Assembly: GCA_965205155.1 (NCBI GenBank)
Contig: OZ242033.1
Coordinates: 3,224,001-3,288,000, forward strand
DNA: 64,000 nt
From: Aldehydirespirator sp965205155
GTDB lineage: Bacteria; Actinomycetota; Acidimicrobiia; Acidimicrobiales; Aldehydirespiratoraceae
Direction of reading: 5' to 3'
The notes below the pieces were generated by a model. It did no database searches, was not told where the DNA came from, and saw only the letters and a program-made list of their open reading frames with translations. Every line of letters begins with the position of its first letter. Position 1 is the first letter of the stretch. Positions 1 to 7,689 of the stretch are shown piece after piece. Made by a program: the position numbers and the translations under genes.

Positions 1-1004
1 TCGTCGGTGAGGCTGAACCGCAGCAGCCGCTGAGCTCCGGGCCAAGGCGCCGGGCGGCGCCACGACAGCCGGTGGCCGGGCGGCTCGTCGAAGCGGCCGT
101 TGGGCTCGGCGGTGTGGATGGCCCGGACCGACTCCACGTCGCCGCAGTCCATGACCCAGCAGTCCCCGTCCGACAGGCACGAGTCCCAGGCCAGACCCTG
201 GGGGCCGCCCGCGGCGCGGTAGCGGGGCCGCCAGCCCGCGTCGATCTCTAGGCCGCACCCGCCCGCGCCGTCCGATCCGCCCGGATCGCCCACGAAGAGG
301 CGCCACAGATGCTCGGTGCCGGGGACGTAGATCAGCTCCACCGTCGACCCGTCAATGTCGACGACATCGGCGGCGATGCGGCCCATCGAGCCCTCCGGCA
401 GCACCAGCGGCTCGCCCACCAGTTCCAGCGACCCGGGCTCCAGGCGGGTAAGGGTGGTGCCCCCCTGGCCCTCGAGCCTCAGATCCTTGGTCACGACGGT
501 GCCGTCCCGCAACGCCAGCATCCCGTTGTGGGAGCGATCGACCGGGAGCCGCCGCTCGGCCAGCACCGACAGGTCTTCGGGGTCGAGCTTGTGCAGGTAC
601 GAGCCGTTGACGCTGTACACGGCGCCGTTGGCGTGGGCCAGGATCGACCCGCACCACACGTGGCTGCCGCACGGCAGCCGCGGCGAGGAGACCACCGGCT
701 CCAAGGCCCCGGGGTCGGCCCCGCCGACGCTCAGGTCCAGGCGCTCGACCCAGCCGTAGGGCTCGGGGCCGCTGAACGCGGGCATGGTCCCGCCCAGGTA
801 CCACTGGTCCGGCTCGCGCTCCACGAACATCACGTTCCAGCGCCCGTTGCGCCGGGAAGCCACCGAGGCAGTGCCCACCGCAGAGTCGAGGCGCCCGCTG
901 GCCGCCTTCTGCCGCCGGTTGCCGCCGCACTCGGCCGGCCACGCCGAGGGCCAGTACCCGTCCCGGGCCCCCGGCCGCCCCTCGAACCGGTCCAACGCCG
1001 TCAT
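1..1004 (-). CDS. Beta-propeller-like protein, 3' end outside window
   Basis: A leftward frame of about 334 codons starts with ATG at 1004 (MTALDRFEGRPGARDG) and stays open to the window edge, so the C-terminus is missing. The protein has short hydrophobic strands separated by Gly/Asp turns, such as NGAVYSVNGSYLHKLDPEDL, and several Trp-Gly pairs. This looks like blades of a beta-propeller of the PQQ or SMP-30 kind. I recognise no catalytic motif, and there is no signal peptide. A GAGG stretch lies just upstream of the ATG, although the frame is open for some codons further upstream. The propeller assignment is inference; that the gene is real is supported by the long frame and strong GC3 bias. 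Confidence 0.6.
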   Translation of the reverse strand, partial: MTALDRFEGRPGARDGYWPSAWPAECGGNRRQKAASGRLDSAVGTASVASRRNGRWNVMFVEREPDQWYLGGTMPAFSGPEPYGWVERLDLSVGGADPGALEPVVSSPRLPCGSHVWCGSILAHANGAVYSVNGSYLHKLDPEDLSVLAERRLPVDRSHNGMLALRDGTVVTKDLRLEGQGGTTLTRLEPGSLELVGEPLVLPEGSMGRIAADVVDIDGSTVELIYVPGTEHLWRLFVGDPGGSDGAGGCGLEIDAGWRPRYRAAGGPQGLAWDSCLSDGDCWVMDCGDVESVRAIHTAEPNGRFDEPPGHRLSWRRPAPWPGAQRLLRFSLTD

Positions 1005-1070
1005 CGCGCCCTCAGGCTCCTGAGAGCGTGCACGGTTGGGTGAGAGCGGCTCGCGCTGCGACTTGTTGTC

Positions 1071-1160
1071 TCCCGCTCTTGTTCGCTGCGCTCACGGGCC
1101 GCTCGGGCCACGGCCTCGCCCGTATGGGCCGGACTCGCGCAGCGAGCCGCTCGGCCTCTA
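1071..1160 (-). repeat. Interspersed 3'-end element, copy A1
   Basis: Copy of a family found ten times in the window. The conserved core in the sense orientation begins GAGGCCGTGGCCCGAGCGGC. The other end is an AGAGGCCGAG block next to a variable middle. Here it follows the stop of the leftward IF-2B-like gene (1174) in that gene's sense. In this copy the variable middle can fold (GGCTCGC paired with GCGAGTC, and GCCC-ATAC-GGGC). Confidence 0.85.
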
Positions 1161-1173
1161 GCCCGGCGGAAGG

Positions 1174-1899
1174 TCATCGTGCGAAGAGCTCGGGGACGAT
1201 CGGGCAGTCGGATCGTCGGGCCGCCTCGGCGGGCGTCCGCAGGCCCGAGGAGGTGACCACCTGGGTGACGTGGCGGTCGAGATCGAGTACGGCCAGGCCC
1301 CGCATGGCCGGATCGTCAGGGCGGTGGCGAGCGCTCAGCAGGTCCCACATGCGGCCGGGCAGTATCCGTCCTGCGCCGGCGATAAGCCACACCGGCGTTC
1401 CGAAGCCGCGGGCCATCTCAGCCACAGACACGGTCTCAGCCACCACCAGGGCCTGAGACGGCCCGACGCAGTCGCTGGTCATCAGCACCAAGTCGGCCGC
1501 ACTCGCGGCCTCGAGATCATCCGGCTCAATCCAGCGCAGATCGGGCCGATCGTGCAGCGCGTCGGCGAAGACCCCCAGCTCCCCCACAGCCAGAACGCTC
1601 GCGCCGGTCGGCAGCGAGTCCAGGCCGCGCTGCAATACCCGTCCGGTGGTGTCGCGACCGAGCGCCTCCACCACCTTGGCCGCCTCGGAGCGGGGATCCA
1701 TGGCGGTGAGCATCCGGGCCGCCAGCCACACCAGCGGTGCGCAGTCGCTGCGCCGGTCCAGCAGCCGGCGGCACGACGTGAGCAGCCCCTTGGGATCGTC
1801 GGCGAACGACGACAGCGCCGAGGCCGACTCCCGCACCAGCGGCACCACCGGCACCACCCCCGCCCGGGCCACATACCGAAGCCGCTCAATCGGATGCAC
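1174..1899 (-). CDS. IF-2B-like (NagB/RpiA-fold) hypothetical protein
   Basis: About 241 aa. The N-terminus, HPIERLRYVARA, is a helical cap. The C-terminal half reads like the Rossmann-like domain of eIF-2B alpha / methylthioribose-phosphate isomerase relatives: DLVLMTSDCVGPSQALVVAE followed by MARGFGTPVWLIAGAGRILP. In that family this region forms a phosphosugar- or nucleotide-binding pocket. The substrate here is unknown, and the protein is shorter than true MtnA. I chose the GTG at 1899 because similarity to the helical cap begins there. A GTG at 1923 is the alternative, and the frame is open further upstream. No neighbour suggests a pathway. Confidence 0.55.
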   Translation of the reverse strand: MHPIERLRYVARAGVVPVVPLVRESASALSSFADDPKGLLTSCRRLLDRRSDCAPLVWLAARMLTAMDPRSEAAKVVEALGRDTTGRVLQRGLDSLPTGASVLAVGELGVFADALHDRPDLRWIEPDDLEAASAADLVLMTSDCVGPSQALVVAETVSVAEMARGFGTPVWLIAGAGRILPGRMWDLLSARHRPDDPAMRGLAVLDLDRHVTQVVTSSGLRTPAEAARRSDCPIVPELFAR

Positions 1900-1951
1900 C
1901 CCCCGAGCGTACGCAACCCGCACCAGGCCGCGCCGGTGGCACGACCGGCTA

Positions 1952-2041
1952 GGCCGGGGGGTGGCGGCGAGGAACGGGCGACCGACAATGGGGCGAAGCC
2001 CCGTCGGTCGGACGGCCTCGACGACAGGACCCGCCGGCCGG
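1952..2041 (+). repeat. Structured 90-bp repeat, copy H1
   Basis: About 90 bp nearly identical to 33618-33708. It is bounded by GGCCGG and CCGGCC inverted ends. Inside is a hairpin: CCGAC (1982-1986), bulge AAT, GGGGC, loop GAA, GCCCC, then GTCGG (2003-2007). It lies between two divergent genes, so it is intergenic and could be a structured RNA, a regulatory leader of the thioredoxin-like gene, or a miniature mobile element. Confidence 0.75.
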
Positions 2042-2068
2042 AACAACGCGAGCGCTAGCGTTGGCCTC

Positions 2069-2554
2069 GTGACCGCCGTCTCGCTCGATCTGGAACTGGA
2101 CCCGCTCGGGGGCAAGGCCAGGCCGCTGTCCTCCTGGCTCACGACGTTCCCGCTGCTGCCGGTCCTGCTCGACCCCTACACCAGTGAGAGCGCCTGGATC
2201 CTGCACACCGCCCGGCGGATCCTGGTCACCTACGCCGAGGCCGGGTGCCGGACATGCTGGGTGGTCGCCTGCGGGCCCGACGACGCCCGACGCTTCCTCG
2301 GGCCGTACGCCCAGGAGATCCTCACCTTCTCCGACCCGGACCGCCGGGTGCCCGCCGCCCTCGGAATCGACACCCTGCCCGCGTTCGCCTTCGTTCTCCA
2401 GAACGGACTGGTCACCGCGGCCGCCCAGGGTTGGAACCCTGCCGAGTGGAGAGACGTGGCCGACACCGTTTCCGACTACACGCACTGGCAGCGCCCGGTG
2501 ATCGGCGACGGGCAGGATCCGGTCGCCTTCGCCGGCACACCGGTGAGGGCCTGA
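2069..2554 (+). CDS. Thioredoxin-fold protein
   Basis: 161 aa from GTG at 2069. A CxxC-type motif, CRTCW, lies in the first half. It is followed by the layout expected of a thioredoxin fold: a residue run ending AALGIDTLPAFAFV, where LPAF resembles the cis-proline loop, then a final helix (NPAEWRDVADTV). This suggests a thiol-disulfide or redox-sensing role in the cytoplasm, since no signal peptide or membrane segment is visible. It lies 20 bp upstream of fumarase on the same strand and may be co-transcribed with it. The fold is inferred from motif spacing, not from a close match. Confidence 0.55.
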   Translation: MTAVSLDLELDPLGGKARPLSSWLTTFPLLPVLLDPYTSESAWILHTARRILVTYAEAGCRTCWVVACGPDDARRFLGPYAQEILTFSDPDRRVPAALGIDTLPAFAFVLQNGLVTAAAQGWNPAEWRDVADTVSDYTHWQRPVIGDGQDPVAFAGTPVRA

Positions 2555-2574
2555 CCGCACCGGAGACACGCGCC

Positions 2575-4233
2575 ATGGCAGACTCCGCCGACCTGAAGGA
2601 CTTTGCCTACTCGGACATGCTGCCCCTCGGCGAGGACCAGACCGACTACCGGCTGGTGTCGACCGAGGGAGTGTCCACCATCGAGGCCGCCGACCGGACG
2701 TTCCTGAAGGTCGAGCCCGAGGCGCTGACCCTGCTCACGTCGGTGGCCATGCACGACATCAACCACTACCTGCGGTCCGACCACCTCCAGCAGCTCCGCA
2801 ACATCCTCGGCGACCCCGAGGCCTCCGACAACGACCGCTTCGTGGCCACCGAGCTGCTGCAGAATGCCAACATCGCGGCGGGCGGGGTGCTGCCCATGTG
2901 CCAGGACACCGGCACCGCGGTGATCATGGGCCGCAAGGGCGAGCAGGTTCTGACCTTCGGCGACGACGCTGAAGCCATCTCCCGGGGCGTGTACGACACC
3001 TACCGCATCTCCAACCTGCGCTACTCGCAGCTCGCCCCGCTCGACATGTTCACTGAGGTCAACACCCGGAACAACCTGCCCGCCCAGATCGAGATCCACT
3101 CCAAGCCCGGCGATGTCTACGAGCTGTTCTTCATGGCCAAGGGAGGCGGCTCGGCCAACAAGTCGTTCCTCTACCAGAAGACCAAGGCCCTGCTCAACGA
3201 GGAGTCGCTGCTCGACTTCTGCGACGAGACGCTGCGGCTGCTCGGCACCGCGGCCTGCCCGCCCTACCACCTGGCCCTGGTGGTGGGCGGCACGTCGGCG
3301 GAATACAACCTCAAGGTGGCCAAGCTCGCCTCGGCCAAGTACCTCGACTCCCTGCCCACTTCCGGCGACCCGGACACCGGCCACGGGTTCCGCGACCTCG
3401 AATGGGAGCAGCGGGTCCTGGAGTTGACCCAGACATTCGGCATCGGCGCGCAGTTCGGCGGCAAGTACTTCTGCCACGACGTGCGGGTGGTGCGCCTGCC
3501 CCGCCACGGGGCGTCCAACCCGGTCGGGATCGCGGTGAGTTGCTCGGCGGACCGCCAGGCCCGGGCCAAGATCACCTCCGAGGGTCTGTTCCTCGAGCGC
3601 CTGGAGACCGATCCGGCCCGCTTCCTTCCCGAGACCAGCACCGACGAGCTCTCCAGCGAGGTCGTGCCGGTGGACCTCGACCAGCCCATGCCGACGATCC
3701 TGGAGCGGCTCACCCGCTACCCGGTCAAGACTCGCCTGGCCCTGAGCGGCACGCTGGTCGTGGGCCGGGACATCGCCCACGCCCGGATCAAGGAGCGCCT
3801 CGACGCCGGGGAGCCGATGCCGCAGTACATGCGAGACCATCCGGTGTACTACGCCGGCCCGGCCAAGACACCGAAGGGATACGCCTCGGGATCCTTCGGA
3901 CCCACTACTGCGGGCCGGATGGACTCCTACGTCGACCAGTTCCAAGCGGCCGGTGGATCGATGGTGATGCTGGCCAAGGGCAACCGCTCGTCGGAAGTGA
4001 CCGAGGCTTGCGCCCGGCACGGCGGCTTCTATCTGGGCTCCATCGGAGGGCCGGCCGCCCGGCTGGCCCGGGACTCGATCCGGCGAGTGGAGGTTCTCGA
4101 CTACCCAGAACTCGGCATGGAGGCGGTGTGGCGCATCGAGGTCGAGGACTTCCCCGCTTTCATCGTGATCGACGACAAGGGGAACGACTTCTTCGCCGAG
4201 GTCTCCACCCCGGTGAGGCTGCGCAGCCGCTAG
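2575..4233 (+). CDS. Class I (iron-sulfur) fumarate hydratase
   Basis: 552 aa. It interconverts fumarate and malate in the TCA cycle. It is the oxygen-sensitive [4Fe-4S] class, in which N-terminal and C-terminal domains are fused in one chain. Three cysteine-containing motifs fit the cluster ligands: MCQDTGTAV, GTAACPPYHLA and AVSCSADRQA. The C-terminal part has the family's GRMDSYVDQF and MVMLAKGNRS segments. Length matches FumA/FumB-type enzymes of about 550 aa. ATG at 2575 is preceded by a short gap after the thioredoxin-like gene. Its stop overlaps the convergent rsfS stop by 4 bp. Confidence 0.93.
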   Translation: MADSADLKDFAYSDMLPLGEDQTDYRLVSTEGVSTIEAADRTFLKVEPEALTLLTSVAMHDINHYLRSDHLQQLRNILGDPEASDNDRFVATELLQNANIAAGGVLPMCQDTGTAVIMGRKGEQVLTFGDDAEAISRGVYDTYRISNLRYSQLAPLDMFTEVNTRNNLPAQIEIHSKPGDVYELFFMAKGGGSANKSFLYQKTKALLNEESLLDFCDETLRLLGTAACPPYHLALVVGGTSAEYNLKVAKLASAKYLDSLPTSGDPDTGHGFRDLEWEQRVLELTQTFGIGAQFGGKYFCHDVRVVRLPRHGASNPVGIAVSCSADRQARAKITSEGLFLERLETDPARFLPETSTDELSSEVVPVDLDQPMPTILERLTRYPVKTRLALSGTLVVGRDIAHARIKERLDAGEPMPQYMRDHPVYYAGPAKTPKGYASGSFGPTTAGRMDSYVDQFQAAGGSMVMLAKGNRSSEVTEACARHGGFYLGSIGGPAARLARDSIRRVEVLDYPELGMEAVWRIEVEDFPAFIVIDDKGNDFFAEVSTPVRLRSR

Positions 4234-4688
4234 CCGGCCACGGTCCGCCAGTCGAGCAGGGGACAGTCGCCCCACAGCCGTTCGAGCTGGTACAGGTCGC
4301 GCCGCTCGGCGTCGAACACGTGCACGACGAAGGGCCCGTAGTCGAGGAGCACCCACTGCCGGTCGTCGGCGCCCTCGACGCGCAGCGGCGAGGGACCGCC
4401 CGCCTGCTTCACCAACTCCTCGACTCCCTCGGTGATCGAGCGCACCTGGCGGGCATTGTTGCCGTGGGTGATGACGAACAGATCGGTGACCACGAGCACG
4501 TCTCCCACATCGATCACCACGGTGTCGGCGCCCTTGCGCTCGTCGGCGGCCGCCGCCGCGGCCACGGCCCACCGCCGAGCGTAGGCACCGTCGACCGGTG
4601 GGGACGGACCGGCCTCCACGGCGAGGTCCGGGGGGCTGGCAATACCGGCCGAAGCGGCGGAATCGGCCGGACTGGCGCCTGTCGTCAC
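4230..4688 (-). CDS. rsfS: Ribosome silencing factor RsfS
   Basis: 152 aa of the RsfS/YbeB/Iojap family, which binds ribosomal protein L14 and blocks subunit joining in poor nutrition. The core runs from about residue 40 to the end: VVIDVGDVLVVTDLFVITHG, then RQVRSITEGVEELVK and the terminal DYGPFVVHVFD. An Ala/Pro-rich leader of about 35 residues precedes the core and may not be conserved. It overlaps the upstream LCP-like gene by ATGA, so the two are probably translationally coupled. The nadD...rsfS neighbourhood is common across bacteria. Confidence 0.92.
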   Translation of the reverse strand: MTTGASPADSAASAGIASPPDLAVEAGPSPPVDGAYARRWAVAAAAAADERKGADTVVIDVGDVLVVTDLFVITHGNNARQVRSITEGVEELVKQAGGPSPLRVEGADDRQWVLLDYGPFVVHVFDAERRDLYQLERLWGDCPLLDWRTVAG

Positions 4689-5923
4689 CGCGCCGCCTGG
4701 TCGAGTCCGACAGTGACGGTGATGTCGACCACATCGTCCGCGCCCTCGCCCAGTTCGATGAGGGTCATGTCGACGCCGAGCTCGATGGCGATGGAGTTGG
4801 TGATGGGGTCGTTCACGAGATCCTCGCGATGGTAGGCGAAATGGGTGGCCTCCACACCGAAGGCGTCGGCGTTGCCGATCACGGTGACCACTCCCCCGGC
4901 TGAGACCACGTCGGCGGCCAGCGCATCCCGGATCGATGGATCACCGGTGCCGTCGAGCAACTGGACCCGGGGACGCAGGAACGACTCAGGCTGCTGGGGC
5001 CAGGGCACCAGTTCCAGAGCCTCGGTCCTCAGCCATGACCGGCTCTCCGGGCCCAGCAGCGGGACCGGGGCGGCGCCGGGGTCCGGGGCGAAGGACTCGA
5101 AGGGAACGACCTCCACCACTGTCGTGCCCGCCCCGAGGGCCTGAAGGAATGGCGCCAGGGGGGAGTCGGCCGGTGGGATTACCGCCTCCGGGTCCTGCGC
5201 CCGACCGATCACTCCCAGCCACGACTCCCACATGGCCCTCTGGCGCTGCACCCGGTTGCCGTCGGCCTCGTCGGGGTTGCGGTGGGCGTACACCGCGGCC
5301 GCGTCGGCCGCGTTCAGGTCGTAGCGTCCGGATTCGTAGACGACCCGCGCCGCCCCGTCGGGTCCCGCCTCGACGAGATCGTCCGCCAGGAGATACGGCA
5401 GCGGCACCACCGGTCCCATGCTGTGGGCGAGCCACTCGGTGGGGACCTCGACCACCTGGCCGAACCCGAGGCCGAACAGGCCCTCGGCGACCTGCCGGAC
5501 GGCCTCGACCCCTCCGGTGGCGAAGGTGTCGGAGAGCAGCTCGCCCTGGGCCGGCGATCCGCCCTCGGGCACGACCAGCAGGTCGGCCGGAAGCAGCACG
5601 ACGCCGCCGCCCGCACTGATGCCCGTCCGGGCCATGAAGGCCACTCCGGTGAGGCTGCCGTCGTGGGTGTGTAGCGACAGCAGCGTCGGCGTGGCTTCCA
5701 CGAGTTCCAGGTACCTGGGTTCGTCGGGTTCCAGGACGATCTCCTCGTCGACGGGTTCCACGGTCTGGGTGAGGACGGCCCGGCCGCCTTCGAGAGCCAG
5801 GATCAGCACTGCGATCCCTGCCGCCACGACCACCCCCGGAAAGACGAGCCGCCAGAAGAGGTGCGCCGGGGGCGCGGGCCGGCGGTCGCGCCCCAGAGGC
5901 CGAGCGAACAGGCGAGAACTCAC
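4685..5923 (-). CDS. LCP-like cell-wall protein with LytR_C domain
   Basis: 412 aa. It has a short basic N-terminus, one membrane segment at about residues 24-46, and a long exported part. The middle keeps LCP-like pieces, notably VYAHRNPDEADGNRVQRQR, which recalls the RxxxDGDxxRxxRQ motif of LytR-CpsA-Psr enzymes that attach glycopolymers to peptidoglycan. The first half of the LCP fold is strongly diverged. The C-terminal about 90 residues (LLDGTGDPSIRDALAADVV onward) match the LytR_C domain. GTG at 5923 has GGAG 6 nt upstream. The first codons overlap repeat copy A2. Enzymatic activity is uncertain because of the divergence. Confidence 0.7.
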   Translation of the reverse strand: MSSRLFARPLGRDRRPAPPAHLFWRLVFPGVVVAAGIAVLILALEGGRAVLTQTVEPVDEEIVLEPDEPRYLELVEATPTLLSLHTHDGSLTGVAFMARTGISAGGGVVLLPADLLVVPEGGSPAQGELLSDTFATGGVEAVRQVAEGLFGLGFGQVVEVPTEWLAHSMGPVVPLPYLLADDLVEAGPDGAARVVYESGRYDLNAADAAAVYAHRNPDEADGNRVQRQRAMWESWLGVIGRAQDPEAVIPPADSPLAPFLQALGAGTTVVEVVPFESFAPDPGAAPVPLLGPESRSWLRTEALELVPWPQQPESFLRPRVQLLDGTGDPSIRDALAADVVSAGGVVTVIGNADAFGVEATHFAYHREDLVNDPITNSIAIELGVDMTLIELGEGADDVVDITVTVGLDQAAR

Positions 5924-5993
5924 TTGAACTCCGCCTTACCCGGAGCGAGGCCGTGGCCCGAGCGGCCCGTGAGCGCAGCGAACAAGAGCGGGA
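5895..5993 (+). repeat. Interspersed 3'-end element, copy A2 (reversed)
   Basis: The only one of ten copies whose sense is opposite to the gene upstream of it (nadD, leftward). It shows both conserved ends, AGAGGCCGAG at 5895 and the GAGGCCGTGGCC core from 5947. Its left end lies inside the first codons of the LCP-like gene and supplies part of that protein's N-terminus. Confidence 0.75.
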
Positions 5994-6004
5994 AACACCA
6001 TGTC

Positions 6005-6610
6005 TCAGCGACCGCACCCGTACAGGCCCCTGGACCTGACGACCTCGGCCACGGCGTCGGGCACGAGGGCCTCCACCGGCCGGCCGTCCGCGAACCGGGA
6101 TCGGATGTCGCAGGACGAGATGTCCATCCCGGGCACCTCGACCACTATCGCGGGCCAGCCGGCCCCGGGACGCCCGCCCGACCGTCCCGCTCGGTCGACC
6201 ACGACCGTGGTGGCCAACTCCCGCAGTTCCGCCGGACGCTTCCAGGTGTCGAGTCCCTGCGCCACGTCGGAGCCCACCACCATCAGAAGTTCGGCGCCGG
6301 GATGCAGATCGCGCAGCTCTTGCAGGGTGTCGGCCATGTAGCTCTCACCGCCACGATCGATCTCCAAGGCGCTCGCCTCGAGCCCATCCAGGTCGCGGAC
6401 GGCGGCCCGGACCATCTCCAGCCGCACCGGCGCGGGCGTCACCGGATGCAGGGCGGACTTCTGCCATGGATCGTTGGCCACCACGAACAGCACCACCGAG
6501 AGCCTCAGACGGTGGCGAACCTCCAACCCCGCCGCGAGGTGCCCGAGATGCGGCGGATCGAACGTCCCTCCCAGCACGCCTATACGGGCGGTGTCCGGTC
6601 TCAGCACCAC
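6005..6610 (-). CDS. nadD: Nicotinate-nucleotide adenylyltransferase
   Basis: 201 aa. It adenylates nicotinate mononucleotide to deamido-NAD in NAD synthesis. The nucleotidyltransferase signature GGTFDPPHLGH is near the N-terminus. VVGSDVAQGLDTWKR and ISSCDIRSR complete the family pattern (the usual ISSTxIR motif has Cys here). GTG start at 6610. Downstream on the same strand are repeat A2, the LCP-like gene and rsfS, the usual partners of nadD in actinobacteria. Confidence 0.95.
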   Translation of the reverse strand: MVLRPDTARIGVLGGTFDPPHLGHLAAGLEVRHRLRLSVVLFVVANDPWQKSALHPVTPAPVRLEMVRAAVRDLDGLEASALEIDRGGESYMADTLQELRDLHPGAELLMVVGSDVAQGLDTWKRPAELRELATTVVVDRAGRSGGRPGAGWPAIVVEVPGMDISSCDIRSRFADGRPVEALVPDAVAEVVRSRGLYGCGR

Positions 6611-6683
6611 AGGAGTCTAGAATGAGGCCACAGGTTGCGTTGAGGGCGCGTGACTTATGTCACAGCCCGCGCGGGCGTACATC

Positions 6684-6712
6684 TTGACTTGCCGGGAACA
6701 AACGCCTACTCT
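6684..6712 (+). promoter_or_regulatory. Candidate sigma-70 promoter of the sigma factor gene
   Basis: TTGACT at 6684-6689 is followed 17 bp later by TACTCT (6707-6712), with an overlapping TATATT. The stretch is strikingly AT-rich for this genome. It lies in the 228-bp gap between divergent nadD and the sigma gene. The 5' untranslated region would be about 120 nt. Confidence 0.55.
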
Positions 6713-6838
6713 ATATTGGTTCGTCTGGGCTGGAGTAGCGCACTTGGAGGGTGTGCGCCCGGCACCAAATCCTCCCCACAAAGAAAGCGAGAAGGCTGCC
6801 CCTGCCGACGCGAGCGGGGCCGGTCAGGTGAATCAGAC

Positions 6839-7684
6839 ATGAGCGACTCAGTAGGACAGTATCTCAACGAAATCGGTGCGGTGGCACTGCTCAACGCCCA
6901 AGAGGAGCGCGAGCTCTCGCAGGCCATCGAGCGCGGCGTCGAGGCCCGCCTCCGCAAGGACGAGGGCGAGACCGGCCGCGAGCTCGACCGGGCGATCCGC
7001 GAGGCCGCCGCGGCCAAGGACCGCTTCATCCGGGCCAACCTGCGCCTGGTGGTGAGCGTCGCCCGCCGCTATCCCCTTCCCCCGGGCATGGAGCTGCTCG
7101 ACCTCATCCAGGAGGGGAACCTCGGCCTCGAGCACGCCGTCGACAAGTTCGACTGGCGCAAGGGCTTCAAGTTCTCGACCTACGCCACCTTCTGGATCCG
7201 CCAGTCCATCGGGCGGGCCCTCGACCAGAAGGCGAGCCTGGTGCGCCTGCCCGGCGACCGGTCCGCATCGTTGCGCGCCGCGCTGCGGCAGGTGTCCGGC
7301 GACGGCGACGAGCTGGACGACGACCATGCCCGTCTGCACCGGCTGACCACCCCCACCTCCCTCGACCGCACCATCGGTGACGACGACAGCAACGAGCTGA
7401 TCGACCTGCTCCCCGACGCCAACCCCGGGCCCGAGCTCGAGGTCATGGCCAAGGCCGAGGAGGAGATGGTGACCGGCCTGCTCGACATCCTCGAGCCCCG
7501 GGCCAAGTACGCCGTCGAGCAGCGCTTCGGGCTCTCCGACGGCATCAAGCGCTCCTACCGCGAGGTCGGCGAGGAGCTGGGCGTCACCGCCGAGGCGGCC
7601 CGCCGCCTGGTGAAGCGCGCCATCAATGCCGTGCGGGAGCATGCCGAGGAGCTGAGTCTGGCCGAGACGGTCGACGCGGCATAA
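6839..7684 (+). CDS. RNA polymerase sigma-70 family factor (group 2-like)
   Basis: 281 aa. Region 1.2 is at the N-terminus (SVGQYLNEIGAVALLNAQEE). Regions 2.1-2.4 follow at about 55-130 (NLRLVVSVARRYPLPPG, LLDLIQEGNLGLEHAV, STYATFWIRQSIGRALDQ). Region 3 comes next, then a region 4 helix-turn-helix, YREVGEELGVTAEAARRLV. It lacks the long acidic N-terminal extension of the primary actinobacterial sigma factor, so I call it a SigB/HrdA-type alternative. I chose ATG at 6839 because region 1.2 begins there and AGGTG lies upstream. The frame is open for 60 codons upstream, but that stretch covers the promoter. It ends 5 bp before the DAHP synthase gene, implying co-transcription. Confidence 0.9.
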   Translation: MSDSVGQYLNEIGAVALLNAQEERELSQAIERGVEARLRKDEGETGRELDRAIREAAAAKDRFIRANLRLVVSVARRYPLPPGMELLDLIQEGNLGLEHAVDKFDWRKGFKFSTYATFWIRQSIGRALDQKASLVRLPGDRSASLRAALRQVSGDGDELDDDHARLHRLTTPTSLDRTIGDDDSNELIDLLPDANPGPELEVMAKAEEEMVTGLLDILEPRAKYAVEQRFGLSDGIKRSYREVGEELGVTAEAARRLVKRAINAVREHAEELSLAETVDAA

Positions 7685-7689
7685 CGCCC

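Noticed and set aside
2476..4734. 752-codon open frame antisense to fumarase
   Set aside because: It covers the fumarase and rsfS region in reverse, has low-complexity Gly/Arg/Val/His composition and no motif. It is a GC-bias shadow.
6650..6838. N-terminal extension of the sigma factor
   Set aside because: The stretch contains the AT-rich promoter, and region 1.2 begins just after ATG 6839.
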